DNA of 64,000 bases from Atherix ibis (GCA_958298945.1 OY282609.1:34197212-34261211), one strand, 5' to 3'. Counted from the first letter of the stretch, positions 11,982-24,200 are shown. Numbers and translations are program-made. The notes: generated by a model from the sequence alone, not told the origin.

Positions 11982-12667
11982 CGACGTCTGTTCAAAAAGT
12001 ATCGCGAATTTTGAATTTCCGCGGGCTACGTATATTCGACTTTCAATTTTTTGTGGCGTTATTTTCGAGTTTTTTGTGGCATAAGTTCGGCCATTTTGAA
12101 TGTTCAGTTAATTTTTGACAGCTGCTTTGCTTGAACGTGTTTTGGCTCGTTTTCGATTTTTGCCCATTTTCGACCAAAACCAGAATCGCATTAACATTGC
12201 TAAGGAGCTGTTGGACTCTGTCCGCCACGACCCAAATTTGCTCCAGACAGTCTTAGCTGGTGACGAACATAGGTTTATGGTTATGACGTGGAAACCAAAG
12301 CTCAATCATCCCAATATAAGCTGCCGCACGAGCCAAGTTCGAAAAAAAAGCGCCAAGTTCGGTCGAATGTGAAGGTTTTGCTTCCAGTTTTCTTCGATTG
12401 CAGGGGTGTGGTGCATCATGAGTTCTTGCCACAGGGTAGAATGGTCAATAAGGAATATTACCTGCAAGTTATGTACAAGTTGCGCGAAGCAATCCGCCAG
12501 AAATGCCCGGATTTGTGGAAGAACTAAAATTGGCTTTTGCACTATGATAACATCCCTGCTTATGCACGAATTTTTTGCCAACAACAACTTTTTATTTTGG
12601 AATGGGAAAAAATCGAAGAGGAGCCAAAACACGTGCAAGGAAAGCAGCTGGCAAAAATTGTCGGCCA
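11982..12667 (+). mobile_element. Mariner family B copy 2, N-terminal domain deleted
   Basis: The left terminus CGACGTCTGTTCAAAAAG follows a TA at 11,980-11,981. The 5' UTR continues to about 12,165 and is joined directly to the transposase at FDQNQNRINIAKELLDS. The start codon and the whole N-terminal DNA-binding domain are missing. The catalytic part follows in several frames: LAGDEH near 12,260, FFDCRGVVHHEFLPQGR near 12,390-12,440, and CPDLWKN near 12,510. From about 12,590 to 12,667 the sequence is an inverted piece of the 5' arm (WNGKKSKRSQ in the plus frame), and the right terminus is lost. The copy is non-autonomous. Confidence 0.82.
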
Positions 12668-12789
12668 AGTAAGGTAGTTTTAGTCCCACACTTTGTCTTT
12701 CGATGATTTCCACTACTCAAAACGAAATCGATATAATTATTTACGTAATTTAGTTACGTGAAATACAAAATTTATAGTTTAGGTTAGTA

Positions 12790-14080
12790 CGAGGGTCATT
12801 CAACAAGTACTTAGCCTCACCGCCCGATGAAACTGCTGTCACAAAAGAAATTTATCATCGTGCAGCACATCTTTTAGTAGCCTACTGTCAAAGTTTCAGT
12901 CGATTCCCTTCATTAGTTTTGTTTTGAGAGCCTTTGAAAGCGAGCGTGTCGGTCGGTTGCACAAAAATGGAAAAAGAACAATATCGTTCGGTGATTAGAT
13001 TCTTGTTTTTGGAAGGAAAAACGCGCAGCGAAATCAAAGATCGCTTGGACGCTGTGTATGGTGACTCTTCTCCTTCGATGGCGACCGTCAAGAATTGGTT
13101 CAACGAGTTTGTTTGTGGCCGCACGTCGGTTTTTGATGAGCCACGCCCAGGTGCCCCGAAAACGGCTGCTACGGAGGAAAACGTTAAAAAAGTCCACGAT
13201 CTCGTGTTGGCAGACCGTCGATTGAAGGTTCACGAGATAGTTGAGACTGTGGGCATTGCAGTAGGAACGGTGCATCATATTCTACACGAAGAACTGGGCA
13301 TGAGAAAGCTGTCGGCGCGATGGGTGCCGCGTTTGCTCACACCGGAAAACAAGCGCAACCGTGAGACCACATCGGCGACGTGTTTCGCGCTGTTTCAGCG
13401 CAATCCAGCGGAGTTCTTGCGTCGTTTCGTGACCGTCGACGAAACATGGATTCACTGGTACACATCAGAGACCAAGGAACAGTCGAAACAGTGGACTTCA
13501 CCCGGCGAACGTGCTCCGAAGAAGGCGAAGACGTTTCGATCGGCCGGAAAGGTGATGGCCACCGTTTTCTGGGATTCACAAGGTGTGATCCACATCAATT
13601 ACCTCGAGAAGGGTAAAACAATCACAGGGCGCTACTATGCTGACTTATTGGGCCGATTTGACGTCGAATTGAAGAAAAAGCGGCCCCGCTTTGCGAAGAA
13701 AAAAGTGCTGTTCCACCACGACAACGCGCCGGCTCACACCTCCGCCGTCGCCATGGCCAAATTGGTCGAATTGCGCTACGAATTGCTGCCCCATCCACCG
13801 TACTCTCCAGATTTGACCCACTGTGACTACTTTTTGTTTCCAAACCTGAAAATATCACTCGGCGGGAATAGATTTGGGTCGAATGAGGAGGTCATCGTCG
13901 CCACGGAGGCCTATTTTGCTTCCCTCGAGAAAATGTATTTTTTGGACGGGTTAAAAAAGTTAGAGCATCGCTGGGCCAAGTGTATCGAGCTTGAAGGAGA
14001 TTATGTGGAAAAATAAATTGCCACCTTTCCAAAATTTTCGTTTTTCTTTTGTAGGCTAAGTACTTGTTGAATGACCCTCG
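12790..14080 (+). mobile_element. Intact mariner element, 1,291 bp
   Basis: The element starts CGAGGGTCATTCAACAAG at 12,790 and ends with the exact reverse complement at 14,080. The terminal inverted repeats are 28 bp with no mismatch (12,790-12,817 and 14,053-14,080). Both ends are flanked by TA (12,788-12,789 and 14,081-14,082), the mariner target duplication. It holds one uninterrupted transposase frame with about 177 bp of 5' and 64 bp of 3' untranslated sequence. Its length and layout match autonomous mariners. It is also clearly less AT-rich than the surrounding DNA, a sign of recent arrival. It sits on the 3' side of the last confident sidestep exon. Confidence 0.97.
12967..14016 (+). 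CDS. Mariner transposase, full length
   Basis: DD34D cut-and-paste transposase of 349 aa that binds the element's inverted repeats, excises it and inserts it at TA. The start at 12,967 (MEKEQYRSVI) is the usual mariner start; an in-frame ATG at 12,934 would add 11 residues with no family counterpart. The N-terminal half has two helix-turn-helix regions (about 1-50 and 70-115) joined by a GAPKT-type linker, then WVPRLL at 119-124 in place of the common WVPHEL. The catalytic Asp residues are D158 (VTVDETW), D252 (HHDNAPAH) and D287 (YSPDLTHCDYF); D252 and D287 are separated by exactly 34 residues. No stop or frameshift interrupts it. THCDY replaces the more usual AP(S/C)DY. The frame is closest to irritans/GTSMAR-like mariners by motif; the exact subfamily is not certain. 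Confidence 0.95.
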   Translation: MEKEQYRSVIRFLFLEGKTRSEIKDRLDAVYGDSSPSMATVKNWFNEFVCGRTSVFDEPRPGAPKTAATEENVKKVHDLVLADRRLKVHEIVETVGIAVGTVHHILHEELGMRKLSARWVPRLLTPENKRNRETTSATCFALFQRNPAEFLRRFVTVDETWIHWYTSETKEQSKQWTSPGERAPKKAKTFRSAGKVMATVFWDSQGVIHINYLEKGKTITGRYYADLLGRFDVELKKKRPRFAKKKVLFHHDNAPAHTSAVAMAKLVELRYELLPHPPYSPDLTHCDYFLFPNLKISLGGNRFGSNEEVIVATEAYFASLEKMYFLDGLKKLEHRWAKCIELEGDYVEK

Positions 14081-14082
14081 TA

Positions 14083-17000
14083 AGTTAGTTGGATAGGTGG
14101 TCACAATGTTAGTTGATTTAAGATGTTAAAATTGTGCAGTAAAATAATGTTTAATGTTAAAATAAATACAATAATTAAATAACCAATTTTTGGAAAGGGG
14201 GGGTAGAAGTAGAAGGAAGGGGGGGGGCTCAGGTTCATATTTCCAACTGGTAAAATATAAAGTAGCATAGAAATGGTACAGGATGTCTCGCCGTTCATGA
14301 TGATGGTAATAGGTTGCTAATCCTACAAGTGAAATTTTGGTTATCGTTACTAATTTTTGACTACTAGTCTTTTTTCAATATTATTCCATAAATAAGTTGG
14401 ATTCCTTTGAAACCTAATTACAACTGGATTTATAATCCATAACAATACATAATTGATTTTCCATAAAATGTATGTCAATTTCACACCTTTAATGATTTCA
14501 TAAAATTATAAAAGATTTTTGATAATAGAGCAAAACTATTTTGATAAGCATTCATCTCCATTGTTAAATGTATGATTATGTTCAGGATAAAGTTATAAAT
14601 TTACTAATGTTGAAATTGAATAATGAAGTTGAAAACGATCTAATCGATATTATATAAAATTATGACTAAATCGTTTGATAATAAAATCACCAGACACAGG
14701 GGCGAATATTTGAATAGTATGTATTACCAACACGTTATCCCACAATTTGAATGATCTTAGAAATAACTCTGAGGTAGGTGCAAGCTACGATGGGGTTGTG
14801 TAGCCCTTATTTTGTGGATAGAGGGAAATCATGACCTGAAAACATTCAGTCAGTTGCATGATGAATAGCTGGGAATAAGAATAAGAATCTAAACTGGTCC
14901 ATAACTTTGACAGAAAAATAAATTATTTCTCAGTTGGTTTCTTGTGTTGAAATATCATTCCGTAGAGTATACAGGCATATCCACATCCTATAACGAGGTG
15001 AAAGCAATTTTCAGTAGCATTTCTACGAGAAATTCTGAGCGGAATGACAGCAGGGCTGAAGGGGAAATATAATGCGAGGGCGTATATATCTTGTATGAAA
15101 TTCGATGCCATTTCTGCATATTTTTCCATGGATGATCATTCATGGAATGAAGCCATGTTTATATATTAGGTATATTTTATCTTTTATTCCTTATCCCCTA
15201 TACTATATCCTTTATCCTTTCGTTTCACTCAATATTTATTTATTGTTTTGCATTTTTGTACATTTTTATTTTATTACCTTTTTCTTATGTTTTTTTTTGT
15301 AGGGGAAGGGGGGGGGGGGGGTACGGGTTGATGGTGTTTATTTTTTTTATTTCCCCTAAAATTTTTTTTCTCCGGTATATGTTCCTTTCTAAATATATCG
15401 AAGTAAAGATAAACGTAAACTTTTTCTTAATGTTGTGCAGTTGAATATGAAAACATATAGCAAGGGTTTGAACGAAAACGCCGTTTATTCTCGTTGTTTT
15501 TTTCATTTTTCATTTCTTTCTCTGTTTTTCTTTTTCATTCCCATTTTTTCTTTTGCATTTTCATTTTAACAAAAGTATTATTTGATTGATGCTTTTGGGC
15601 CTTAATTTATCTTTTTCCCTTCACCGTTCAAAGGATTCAGAGTTGTTTTCTTTCCTTTTTTTTTTAATGACATTATACTGCATAAAAAATCTTTAATGTT
15701 CTTCTTTTACCCTATTGTTATTGTTATTATTGTTAGGACAAATGAAAATCGAAAGAAAACAACTTTAAAGTCTTGTGAGATAATTTACCAAAATGTTACA
15801 AGATGATTCGGAAAAAGCTTTTGATTTTTCTTACTGGATTGGGACTAAAGTACTCGTAATTTGGTGATATTAAGTAATCTACTTTTAATTTATTTGTAAA
15901 TTAAAGTTAAGTTTAAAATATTACAATATAAAAATGATAAAAGGTTTTTAGTTCCTTATCTTTTGAAGAAATTCTTTATTGTTATGGGCAAATCTTCTAC
16001 TTTTTCAATTATAAACTTTTTCTAAAAAAAAATTAACAAATGCAAAAAATTCAACCTTATAGAATAAAAATACCAAGATTTTTACTACAATATATAAAAA
16101 AAAGGTTTTAGACAACAAACTGCTTTAAAAAATTGCTTGCCTGCTTCAGATTAATTAAGGATAATTTTTTATTTTTGACCAACAAATATTATTATTTATG
16201 TAATTGTGAGAAATATTTATATAAGAAAAAAATTTTTTTTTAAAATATTTTGTACATAAATTTATGCGCCAATAAAAAAAAATTATAGTTAGTTATAGTC
16301 CTTTTTACATTAGGGTTTACTCATTTTTAAAGCCATTTATCCGAATGTCACCCGAAATGTTGTAACTGAAATTTTTTCAAGTAAAATAATTATCATATCG
16401 ATCCAGCTTATCAAATTTGGATGATTTGATCTAATCATCTTCAATATCTATAGAATAGTAAAAAAAAATTCTCAATATATCCTACATATATTCGATATTT
16501 TTAAATGTTCAATTTATTTATTGGCCTTTTTAATAATTCAGCAATTCTTAGCAAACTTCTACTATAGCTTTTAAAAATGGTTTTTTTTTCCTTACAAAAT
16601 ATGAACTTGTATTCGATTGTTTATTTTATAATTGAGGATCTAAAAATTTAAAAAGTTAAATTATTTTTCAAGAATCTTAAATATTCTCGAAACAGTTTAA
16701 GTACTATTCGAAATGTGCCACAAAGTTAAGTCTTTTGAATGATTAATAAGACCGAAAATGGATTTATTGAAATTGGAAATAATTTTGTGTTAAATAGAAC
16801 AAAAGTTAAAACTAGATACTTTTTGGTATATTAAATAATAAAGTAAAAATCTAAAAATATATTTGCTTTTAGAGTGGTTTATAGTTTTTATAATAACCTT
16901 ACAAATTATGGTATTTACAAAAAAATTATTTTAATGAATGCTTGATAAAGAAGGACGGATTATTTAAGATGGTTTGAGTTTTTGCCAAAAGAAAAGGATT

Positions 17001-17450
17001 ATTTAAGGGGATATAAGTAATAAATATTATGAATATAATCAATAATTTAAGTCTGGGAATATAATAAAGATTTACACAATAAATAATTATATTCTGGTTT
17101 AATAATATTTAATAGTTTTAATTTTATACTCTTAGCAAATAGTTAATTTACCTGATTTAGGATAAGCAAAGGAAATGTGAAGACTGGATAAGATGAGATA
17201 GATTATTGTTTGTTAACGATTGACTAGATATCATATTTACATAAATATTTTAGGTCTGCTTTTTTAACAAAAGACTAAAAATATGATATAATACTCCAAA
17301 AAAAGAGTGTATAAATTATGTTTGCCAACAAAAAATTTGACGTCGAGCCGAAAAACTTACGAAAGGAGCCTTAATGTATTTATATTCCAACTATTATTTC
17401 ATATTCCTGGCCCATTCACTTGAGACTAATTTTCCCTTAAGAAGTTTGTT
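14083..17450. other. AT-rich non-coding stretch
   Basis: Contains G-rich tracts at 14,196-14,229 and 15,300-15,322 and many A/T runs. No gene, exon or transposon motif was recognised. Confidence 0.4.
15300..15322. repeat. Poly-G tract
   Basis: A run of G broken by two A residues at its start, in otherwise AT-rich DNA. A similar pair of G runs lies at 14,196-14,203 and 14,219-14,227. Confidence 0.8.
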
Positions 17451-17779
17451 TTTTTCTTTCGATGTTAAAGGCTTGGAACAGTCTTTTGTGTAGCCATAAT
17501 TCGAAAGACCAAGGAATAAGTCTGGTCGTCCAACAATTCTTGTATGATCGGCTTTCACTTATGTCGGTTAACGAACTGCGAGAGGAATTTAGGCTACAGT
17601 CTCCTATTATTTATAAGCCACGATATTTGGCACCTGTTAGAATAAAAAATTGACAAAAACCGAGTTCGAGAAATTTACGGAGTTTTTGAGCTTTTCCTCT
17701 TTACTTTGTAAAGAAGAAAGCAATTTTTGAAGAGTTACATTATCGATATAATATATTGTATTTAAAAACTTATAAATAA

Positions 17780-18175
17780 TCAATGCAAAATTCATTTGTC
17801 TGCTATTTCGATGCCACTGTCATCTTGTTATGTCAAAAAAATCTCAATTATGATTTATACCAGTTGCAGTACCATATTGACTCTCTTGAAAAGTGTTTCA
17901 AAAAGTGGACCATAAAGAAGAATATTATTGAGATTTGTGTGAATGACAAACGTTTAATATGTAACCCACACATAAGACTTAAAAGAACCAAAACAAACAG
18001 ATGCTATAGACAATTACAAAAACTTTTATCAATGCTGATAACTGACAGTCGACTACAAATTACTTATAAACAATATATTTAGAAATAGAATCAATGTGGG
18101 CATACGAAATCGAACTCTTGGGGTCAATCAGGATTTCCTAATCAATCGATATTTTATGCATAATAATTTCGCCCA
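17780..18175 (+). pseudogene. Jockey-like reverse transcriptase fragment
   Basis: The plus-strand open stretch 17,783-18,082 looks like the part of a Jockey-type reverse transcriptase just after the catalytic box: YFDATVIL (a decayed F/YADDTAIL), then LQYHIDSLEKCFKKWTIK and YRQLQKLLSM...LQITYKQYIF, which matches the conserved segment ending in KPIWTYGI. It continues in another frame to about 18,175. The catalytic Asp pair is lost. The alignment is by memory of the family pattern, so the call is moderate. Confidence 0.55.
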
Positions 18176-18879
18176 TCGAAACTTTATGTTTTTTTCGAAC
18201 GAATTGTTTGTCTTTCTTTACCTTTCCAAAAATATTCATAGATGCTTGACAGGGCTACGAAATTTCCTAAGAATTCAAAAATTAAACTTAAAGAACATCT
18301 CATTATGTAGAGAAGCATCAACAGATGTCTACTCCTATTTCGATTGTCTATTAATTTTAATAATTTGTATTAAATCACAAAAAAAGTCATTTTTAATATT
18401 TGTATTTTGATATAAATTCTCAGGACCGCACCTATAATACTAGTAATAATACTAGTTAAATTTGGATTGAGGTCCACTGCATACTACAGGGTGTTTTTTT
18501 TTTGGGGTACAGAACTTTAAAATGAAATAAAAGACATAAAAATTATAGTAATGGTAATTGTATTAGCTTTATTGAAAATATAGTTTTATGCCATTAGAGT
18601 TTAGTTATATATTATTATTTAACGTGACCTAGTTGTCAAAAACCTTAAACTACGAGTCGCCTACGACTATAGGGATTGCGTAACGCTCAATCAACGCACT
18701 ACCATTACTGGCAGTAACATTTAGTAATTAGTTATAAGCTGCCTACTCCATCTGCTGGTGGCGAGGACTACCTAAACCTCTACTGTCATTAGTAGTAACA
18801 GTGCCCGAGATAATTTCAAAATGAATATTGCCAGTTACCTCCCACCTGCGATCCGGAGACCGTACCCGCGACATGGGTA

Positions 18880-19160
18880 TTAACCACAGCCAACACGTTG
18901 CTGCCAAATGGCGCCTCATCTAAATCGGGTACAGAGTATTTCCACACTATGGGGCACCCCGATTCCCGTGGTACCAATTTTTGTTTTAAGAGTACTTCGG
19001 TTTGTACTCCGCTCATTGAGCTACGGTCAGGAATCTTGTAAATTCCTAGGCAGCGCTAAGCCAGCTCAGGCATGCGGGTTCACCAAGACCCGAACGTACA
19101 ACCGGAATCGAAATTGGTCTTTCACCCGGTTGCAGCAACCTTGCGTATCATTTACACGTA
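18880..19160 (+). repeat. Dispersed repeat, copy 1
   Basis: A block that is less AT-rich than its surroundings. Its segment 19,015-19,130 (CTCATTGAG..., CTTGTAAATTCCTAGGCAGC and TGGTCTTTCACC) matches the reverse complement of 54,700-54,840. Part of it also matches the reverse complement of 55,535-55,700, including CCCGTGGTACCA. It lies next to the R1-like remnant and may be a terminal part of that retroelement. Confidence 0.65.
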
Positions 19161-19179
19161 CAGGCCACACTCAATGAGA

Positions 19180-19760
19180 AGGTGCTTACCCAAGGTACAG
19201 ACCAAATTCAAATGCATACACAGATGCAAATTACATATCCGAAATGAACATATGCGTCCATCTGCCATTCACATCCTCATCCCATCGACGTTGCCACATT
19301 TCATACATTCTATTCAGGACTAGTACACGTCAATGGCGTGAAAAAAGATCCTGAACGTCTTCATTCGTAACCGGACAACCAGCAAGCGGGATCCCCCACC
19401 GTAGATGGTAGTGGATACTTCCACGCAGCACCGCCAGGTCCCATGGAATTTCTCCCATGAGAACCTGCAACGCATCGGTTAACACGGTTGTACATGCATA
19501 CAGAGTCAGACGCTGAACTGAATTTATGTCCACGCTTGCATGCTGGTGGCGCATAATGTCAGCCCACACACACGCCGCATATGTGTTCATTGCACACGGA
19601 ACAAATACACTCTTGTACAGGACTTTAACCGCTCTGGATCGAAGTCCCCATTCTTTACGAAATGCTCGTACCAGCATGCCAACCAAATCGGCCACGTGCC
19701 CCCTTAGATGTTGTAAGTAACGCTGAAAGTTCAGCTTCTTCGCAACCTCATTAGAGTTTA
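19180..19760 (-). pseudogene. R1-like non-LTR retrotransposon fragment
   Basis: The minus strand 19,755-19,330 reads KLNFQRYLQHLRGHVADL (with one frame change), then RKEWGLRSRAVKVLYKSVFVP, NSVQRLTLYACTTVLTDALQVLMGEIPWDLAVLRGSI. This is the conserved region after the reverse transcriptase of R1/Waldo-type elements (YKGVF...AQR...TTDALQVLAG...PLDLA). The piece below 19,330 continues with MWQRRWDEDVNGRWTH, the WQxxWDxxxxGRWTH motif, and then decays. It has no catalytic domain and is 5'-truncated. Confidence 0.8.
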
Positions 19761-20769
19761 AATATAATTTTAGGCATATTGGGTGTTATGGCAGGCTCGA
19801 TTAAAGCGCACTCTAGAAATCCACATTTCAACTGGTTTTTTGAGCAGCTGAGGTCGTATATTAGATTTTAAGTCATCCGTCGTCTTCGGTTTTTCTGACA
19901 TTTCGCATATTACCATAGAAAATAATCCGAAATTGGTGATTCGCAAGATCGTGGATGCCAATTCACTGATCAATTACGTAAAATTATACCCTTAGCAAAT
20001 CTTTTTTTTCAATAAATTGTGTGTGGTACACGCTGTGGGGTATGTTGCATAATTTTGTTGCAATCACAGCTCTTCCACATTAATGCCACTTAATTGGGTA
20101 ATAAAAAAAATCATTAATCAAGGTTCTATAGTATTCTTCATTGACTTTAACTTTATAGCCGGCATTATTTTTACAAAAATATGGACCAATAATTCCACCA
20201 GCCCATAAAGCACGCCAAACAGTAACTTTTTGATGTTGTAACGGTATTTCAACAATGGCTTGTAGAATTGCTTCACTCCAAATACGCAAATTTTGCTTCT
20301 TGATGAAGCCATTAAACTAAAAATAAGCCTCATCATGAACAAAATTTTGTGATGAAAATGAGAAACAGGAGCAATCGCGAACGATGGTCAATCGGCTTTA
20401 ATTGTTGCACAAACTAGGTCGTATAAGCTTGAAAAACACGATCTTTCCGCAAAATCATCCATAAAGTAGATGGAAACAACTCGAATTGCCTTGGACGATG
20501 GCGAATCGACTCATTCGGGCCTTGCTTAATACTACGTTCCATGGCAGTAACAGATTCTTCGGTATGTTATTGTTCGAATGGACCGTTAAGTCAACCCTCA
20601 AATGAACACGGTAAATTTTGCGAACTGAGCTACGATTTTCGAAATATATTTGCATAAAAATTACAAAACAAACTTAGCACGAATCAGCTGTCAGTTGTCA
20701 AATTGGCTGTCGCCATAAAAAGTGTTGCCAATTCAAAAAAAAAAAAAACTTCTACAAAAAAACACCCTT

Positions 20770-21194
20770 TATTGCTAAATTTATTGTCGCTAAATTAGGA
20801 TACCTATTGAAATATATTTACGAATTAATAAACAATTAAAAATAAAAAAAATTATTATTTATGGGTTCCTTCATACGCAAGATTTAATTACTTTTATTAG
20901 ATTTTAATCAATAGTTAGTAATTTTAATAATAAAAAAATAGCTAAACTACCCGTTGAAGTAGTTTACCCACAAGTATCAGAAAAATTGGGACTATCAAGA
21001 AAAAGTTATGATAGAGATTTAAAAAAGGCGTTGATTTTTAAAGTTCGTAATAATTTTATTAAAAGTAATAACAAAAATGTAAAACAAGCAATTTTTCCTA
21101 AAAAAGATTTAATCCAAAATGATTTTTATTATTTTCCAATTTGAATGAAATTTTATAAAAATTTAAAATGACTATTTTCGAAAATAATACTTAC
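20770..21194. other. Intronic or flanking AT-rich spacer
   Basis: Very A/T-rich with no recognisable motif, up to the donor site of the exon at 21,195. Confidence 0.4.
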
Positions 21195-21289
21195 GTTTGA
21201 ATTCGGTGACCATTTTGTGATGGGCGGCGGTGTAAAATGATGGTTAGCTGTTGTTGTCGAATTAGTTCCAGTAGTGTTGCCAATACCAA
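21195..21289 (-). CDS. Sidestep exon: cytoplasmic tail, Thr/Pro-rich
   Basis: 95 nt; acceptor AG at 21,291-21,290 and donor GTAAGT at 21,194-21,189. It completes a split Val codon from the previous exon and reads VGIGNTTGTNSTT, then HHFTPPPITKWSPNSN, ending in phase 0. Low-complexity Thr/Asn and a Pro cluster fit an unstructured cytoplasmic tail. It is the most 3' confident exon; it ends with a donor, so at least one more exon must follow at lower coordinates. Confidence 0.8.
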
Positions 21290-24200
21290 CTGTTGATCAA
21301 TAATTGCCACAATAAAATAAAAACAAGGAAATTTATAATCTTATAATAGCATTTGTTATTGGAAATATTTCCACGGTTTATTTATAAATTTATTTATTTA
21401 TGTTTTTTTTTTGCCATTGGATATTATAGCAAATAAAAATCCAACATGAAATAGTAAAAATCAAAATGCTATGACATAAAAAAATTGAAAAAAAATAAAT
21501 AAATGTGTGCTCGTACAAGAGTGGCATAAAGTTTCATTTTTAAAAGTCAAATATTATAAAAGCTACTATCATGCCAATATATACGATTGTATGTACAAGA
21601 ATATGTATTATATTTTATGGTTTTTAGTAATCGTAAAAATATTTACAACAGCATATGTTTGGTAATATGAGCGCTACAGATTTCAGCATGAAACAAAAAT
21701 CATTTATTGATATTTTCATTTTTCTAACTTTATTCACAAGCACGTGTTTCAGCATAGAATAAAAATTCCAAAGTAAATGCATTTCTGAATACCAGAGGAG
21801 GATGGCAGCTAGGTGGACCTGGGTTACCAAAAAGTATTGTCAAAACAGAAAACCAAAATACTACTAAAATACTAAAAATAAAAATAATGATAGAATCGAG
21901 AAATTTTTTGAAGGTGTACAATAGAATAACATACAAGCAAAAGTCTGTATATAAGAAAAGTTGAACAATTTCAATATCGTCCAGAAATGGATATTTTTAT
22001 GTCTTTTGACAAGAGGTATTTTATGGTGGAAAACTGTAGCAAATATGCTGTAATATGATAAAAAACTGAAAGGGAAAACTAAGAGCTAGAACTAGAGGAA
22101 GGGAAAATATATTCAGACACACTTGTAAGGATATTTTTTTTTTGGAATCATTCCAAACGAGTATGATGGCAGAATCTCTTAATAGAAAGTAAAGGTAGAT
22201 GCGAGCTACGACTAGAACTGGGAATATCAATTCTCCAACGGGAATAGTCCTAAAAATAAAAATTTAAACTTACACTGTACTTGGAAAATCGAATAAAATA
22301 GGAACAAGTCAATGTAAACAGAATAACAACCGAATAAGACATAGAAAAAATAATGCTGCAAAAAAGAAGAAAAAAAATTCCTTGGCAACCTGTACTTTTG
22401 AAGGAAAATGTTACCTACCGTAGTGTGATGGTATCACATCTGGATCCCGTTCGTCCTCAACAATATCCTCCGATGATGATTTCCCTTTTATATCGGTGTG
22501 TTGCCAGCGTGGCTTTTCCATATTACCGCCCTTCTTTTTTGTTGTTGTCGATAGTATAATATCGATGAAGATGCAAATATAAAATAACAAATAGAAAAAA
22601 TAAGAAAAACAGAAAAATGAGTATAAATGTAAATATAATATAATATTACAAATTCAGTTATGAAAACTACAAAACCGATGAACAAATATTAGTATTTGTT
22701 ATGAACAAATAAATACAGATATATAATATTGGATACAGTTTAGAACCGTATAGATACGAGCATTTTGAATATTGTACATTTTTTTTTATTTTATACCAAA
22801 TTATATTGGCTGATATCTGATGTTGCACTTACATTTAAGGGAGAACTTTCTTCTACCAATTTAGTTTCATAATTTTTTTTTTTTTAGAAAATATTTGAAC
22901 GAGAATATCGCAAAACGATTTACGCCGCAAATCTATTCTCTAAAGTTAAGATCAATTTGAGAATTTTCCAATTTTCATTGGTTTCATTTTAGGGGTTGTT
23001 TTTATTAATTTTATTTATTTTCCTCTGAAAATAAAATTCTAATCAAAAAAAAAATATTACTATTATTATGATTAATATTATTATTATTTTTGTAGGATTG
23101 TATTTCATAATAATGAGTCTCGAATATACTAACAGTTTATAAGGTTGACGTCTAGCTGGCGCCTCTTGCAAAAATATACTTAATTATCACAAAGCACCAT
23201 ACTTCAAATGATTCCTGTCAAAATTTGACAGCAATCCTTCGATTGTTTCGTAAGATATAGCATTTTGAGTGAAGCAACTTTTGTTATTAAAAAAAAAAAT
23301 GGATAAAGACGAATTTCGTGTATTGATAAAGCATTGCTTTTTGATGAAAAAAAATACAGTGGACACCAAAGCATGGTTTGACAAACGTTATCCGGACTCT
23401 GCTCCAGCTATTTCAACTGTGGAATATTGGTTTCGTCAATTTCGAACTGGTCGTACGAGCACAGTTGATGCAGAACGCAGTGGACGCCCAAAAGAGGTGG
23501 TGACGGCAGAAAACATCAAAAAAATCCACAAAATAATTTTAAATGACCGTAAAGTGAAGTTGAGCGAGATAGCTGAGACTCTGAAGATATCGAAAGAGCG
23601 TGTTGGACATATCGTGCATGAATATTTGGGCATGCGAAAGCTGTGTGCAAAGTGGGTGCCGCGTGAGCTCACTGTGGACCAAAAACAACAACGTGTTGAT
23701 GATTCTGTGCAGTGTTTGGAGCTGTTCAAGCGCAATAAACCCAAATTTTTGCGTCGATATGTGACAATGGATGAAATATGGCTCCGTCACTACACTCCAG
23801 AGTCCAATCGGCAGTCGGCAGAGTGGAGAGCGAGCGACGAACCGAATCCAAAGCGTGGAAAGACGCAACAGTCGGCTGGCAAGGTGACGGCGTCTGTATT
23901 TTGGGATGCGCATGGTATAATATTCATCGTTTGCAGAAAGAAATCGCTAAGAAACGGCCTCATTTGCAAAAAAAAAAATTTTACTGTGTTATCTTATAAA
24001 CTTTTCAGCCGAACTGTTATATGACAAAGAAACATTTTGGATAAAAAATGTAAAATTTCAAAAGGTTAACCCTTTGAAATATAGTATAAAAAACAAATTC
24101 ACTGACGAAAAGCGAAACTTTTCAATAAAATGTAAAGTAATCTTATGCAATAATCTCTAAAAAATTTTCGTATTAATTTGGATGGAATATAAAATATAGA

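Larger units (their letters stand above)
18488..20768 (-). mobile_element. Mariner-like element of the PPRS/DD41D type, interrupted by other DNA
   Basis: The right terminus near 20,768 reads, on the minus strand, GGGTGTTTTTTTGTAGAAG. A similar GGGTGTTTTTTTTTTGGGG begins at about 18,491. Between them, 20,342-20,060 on the minus strand encodes a transposase segment with DEAYF (first catalytic region), GFIKKQNLRIWSEAI and LWAGGIIGPYF, then VNEEYYRTLINDFF, as in DD41D-like mariners. The rest of the transposase is missing and an R1-like retroelement remnant (19.2-19.8 kb) and a dispersed repeat (about 18.9-19.2 kb) lie where it should be, which suggests nested insertions. The left boundary is inferred from terminus similarity only. 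Confidence 0.6.

Noticed and set aside
17462..17653. Open frame of 63 codons just before the Jockey-like fragment
   Set aside because: No motif recognised; it could be a decayed upstream part of the same element, but this could not be shown.
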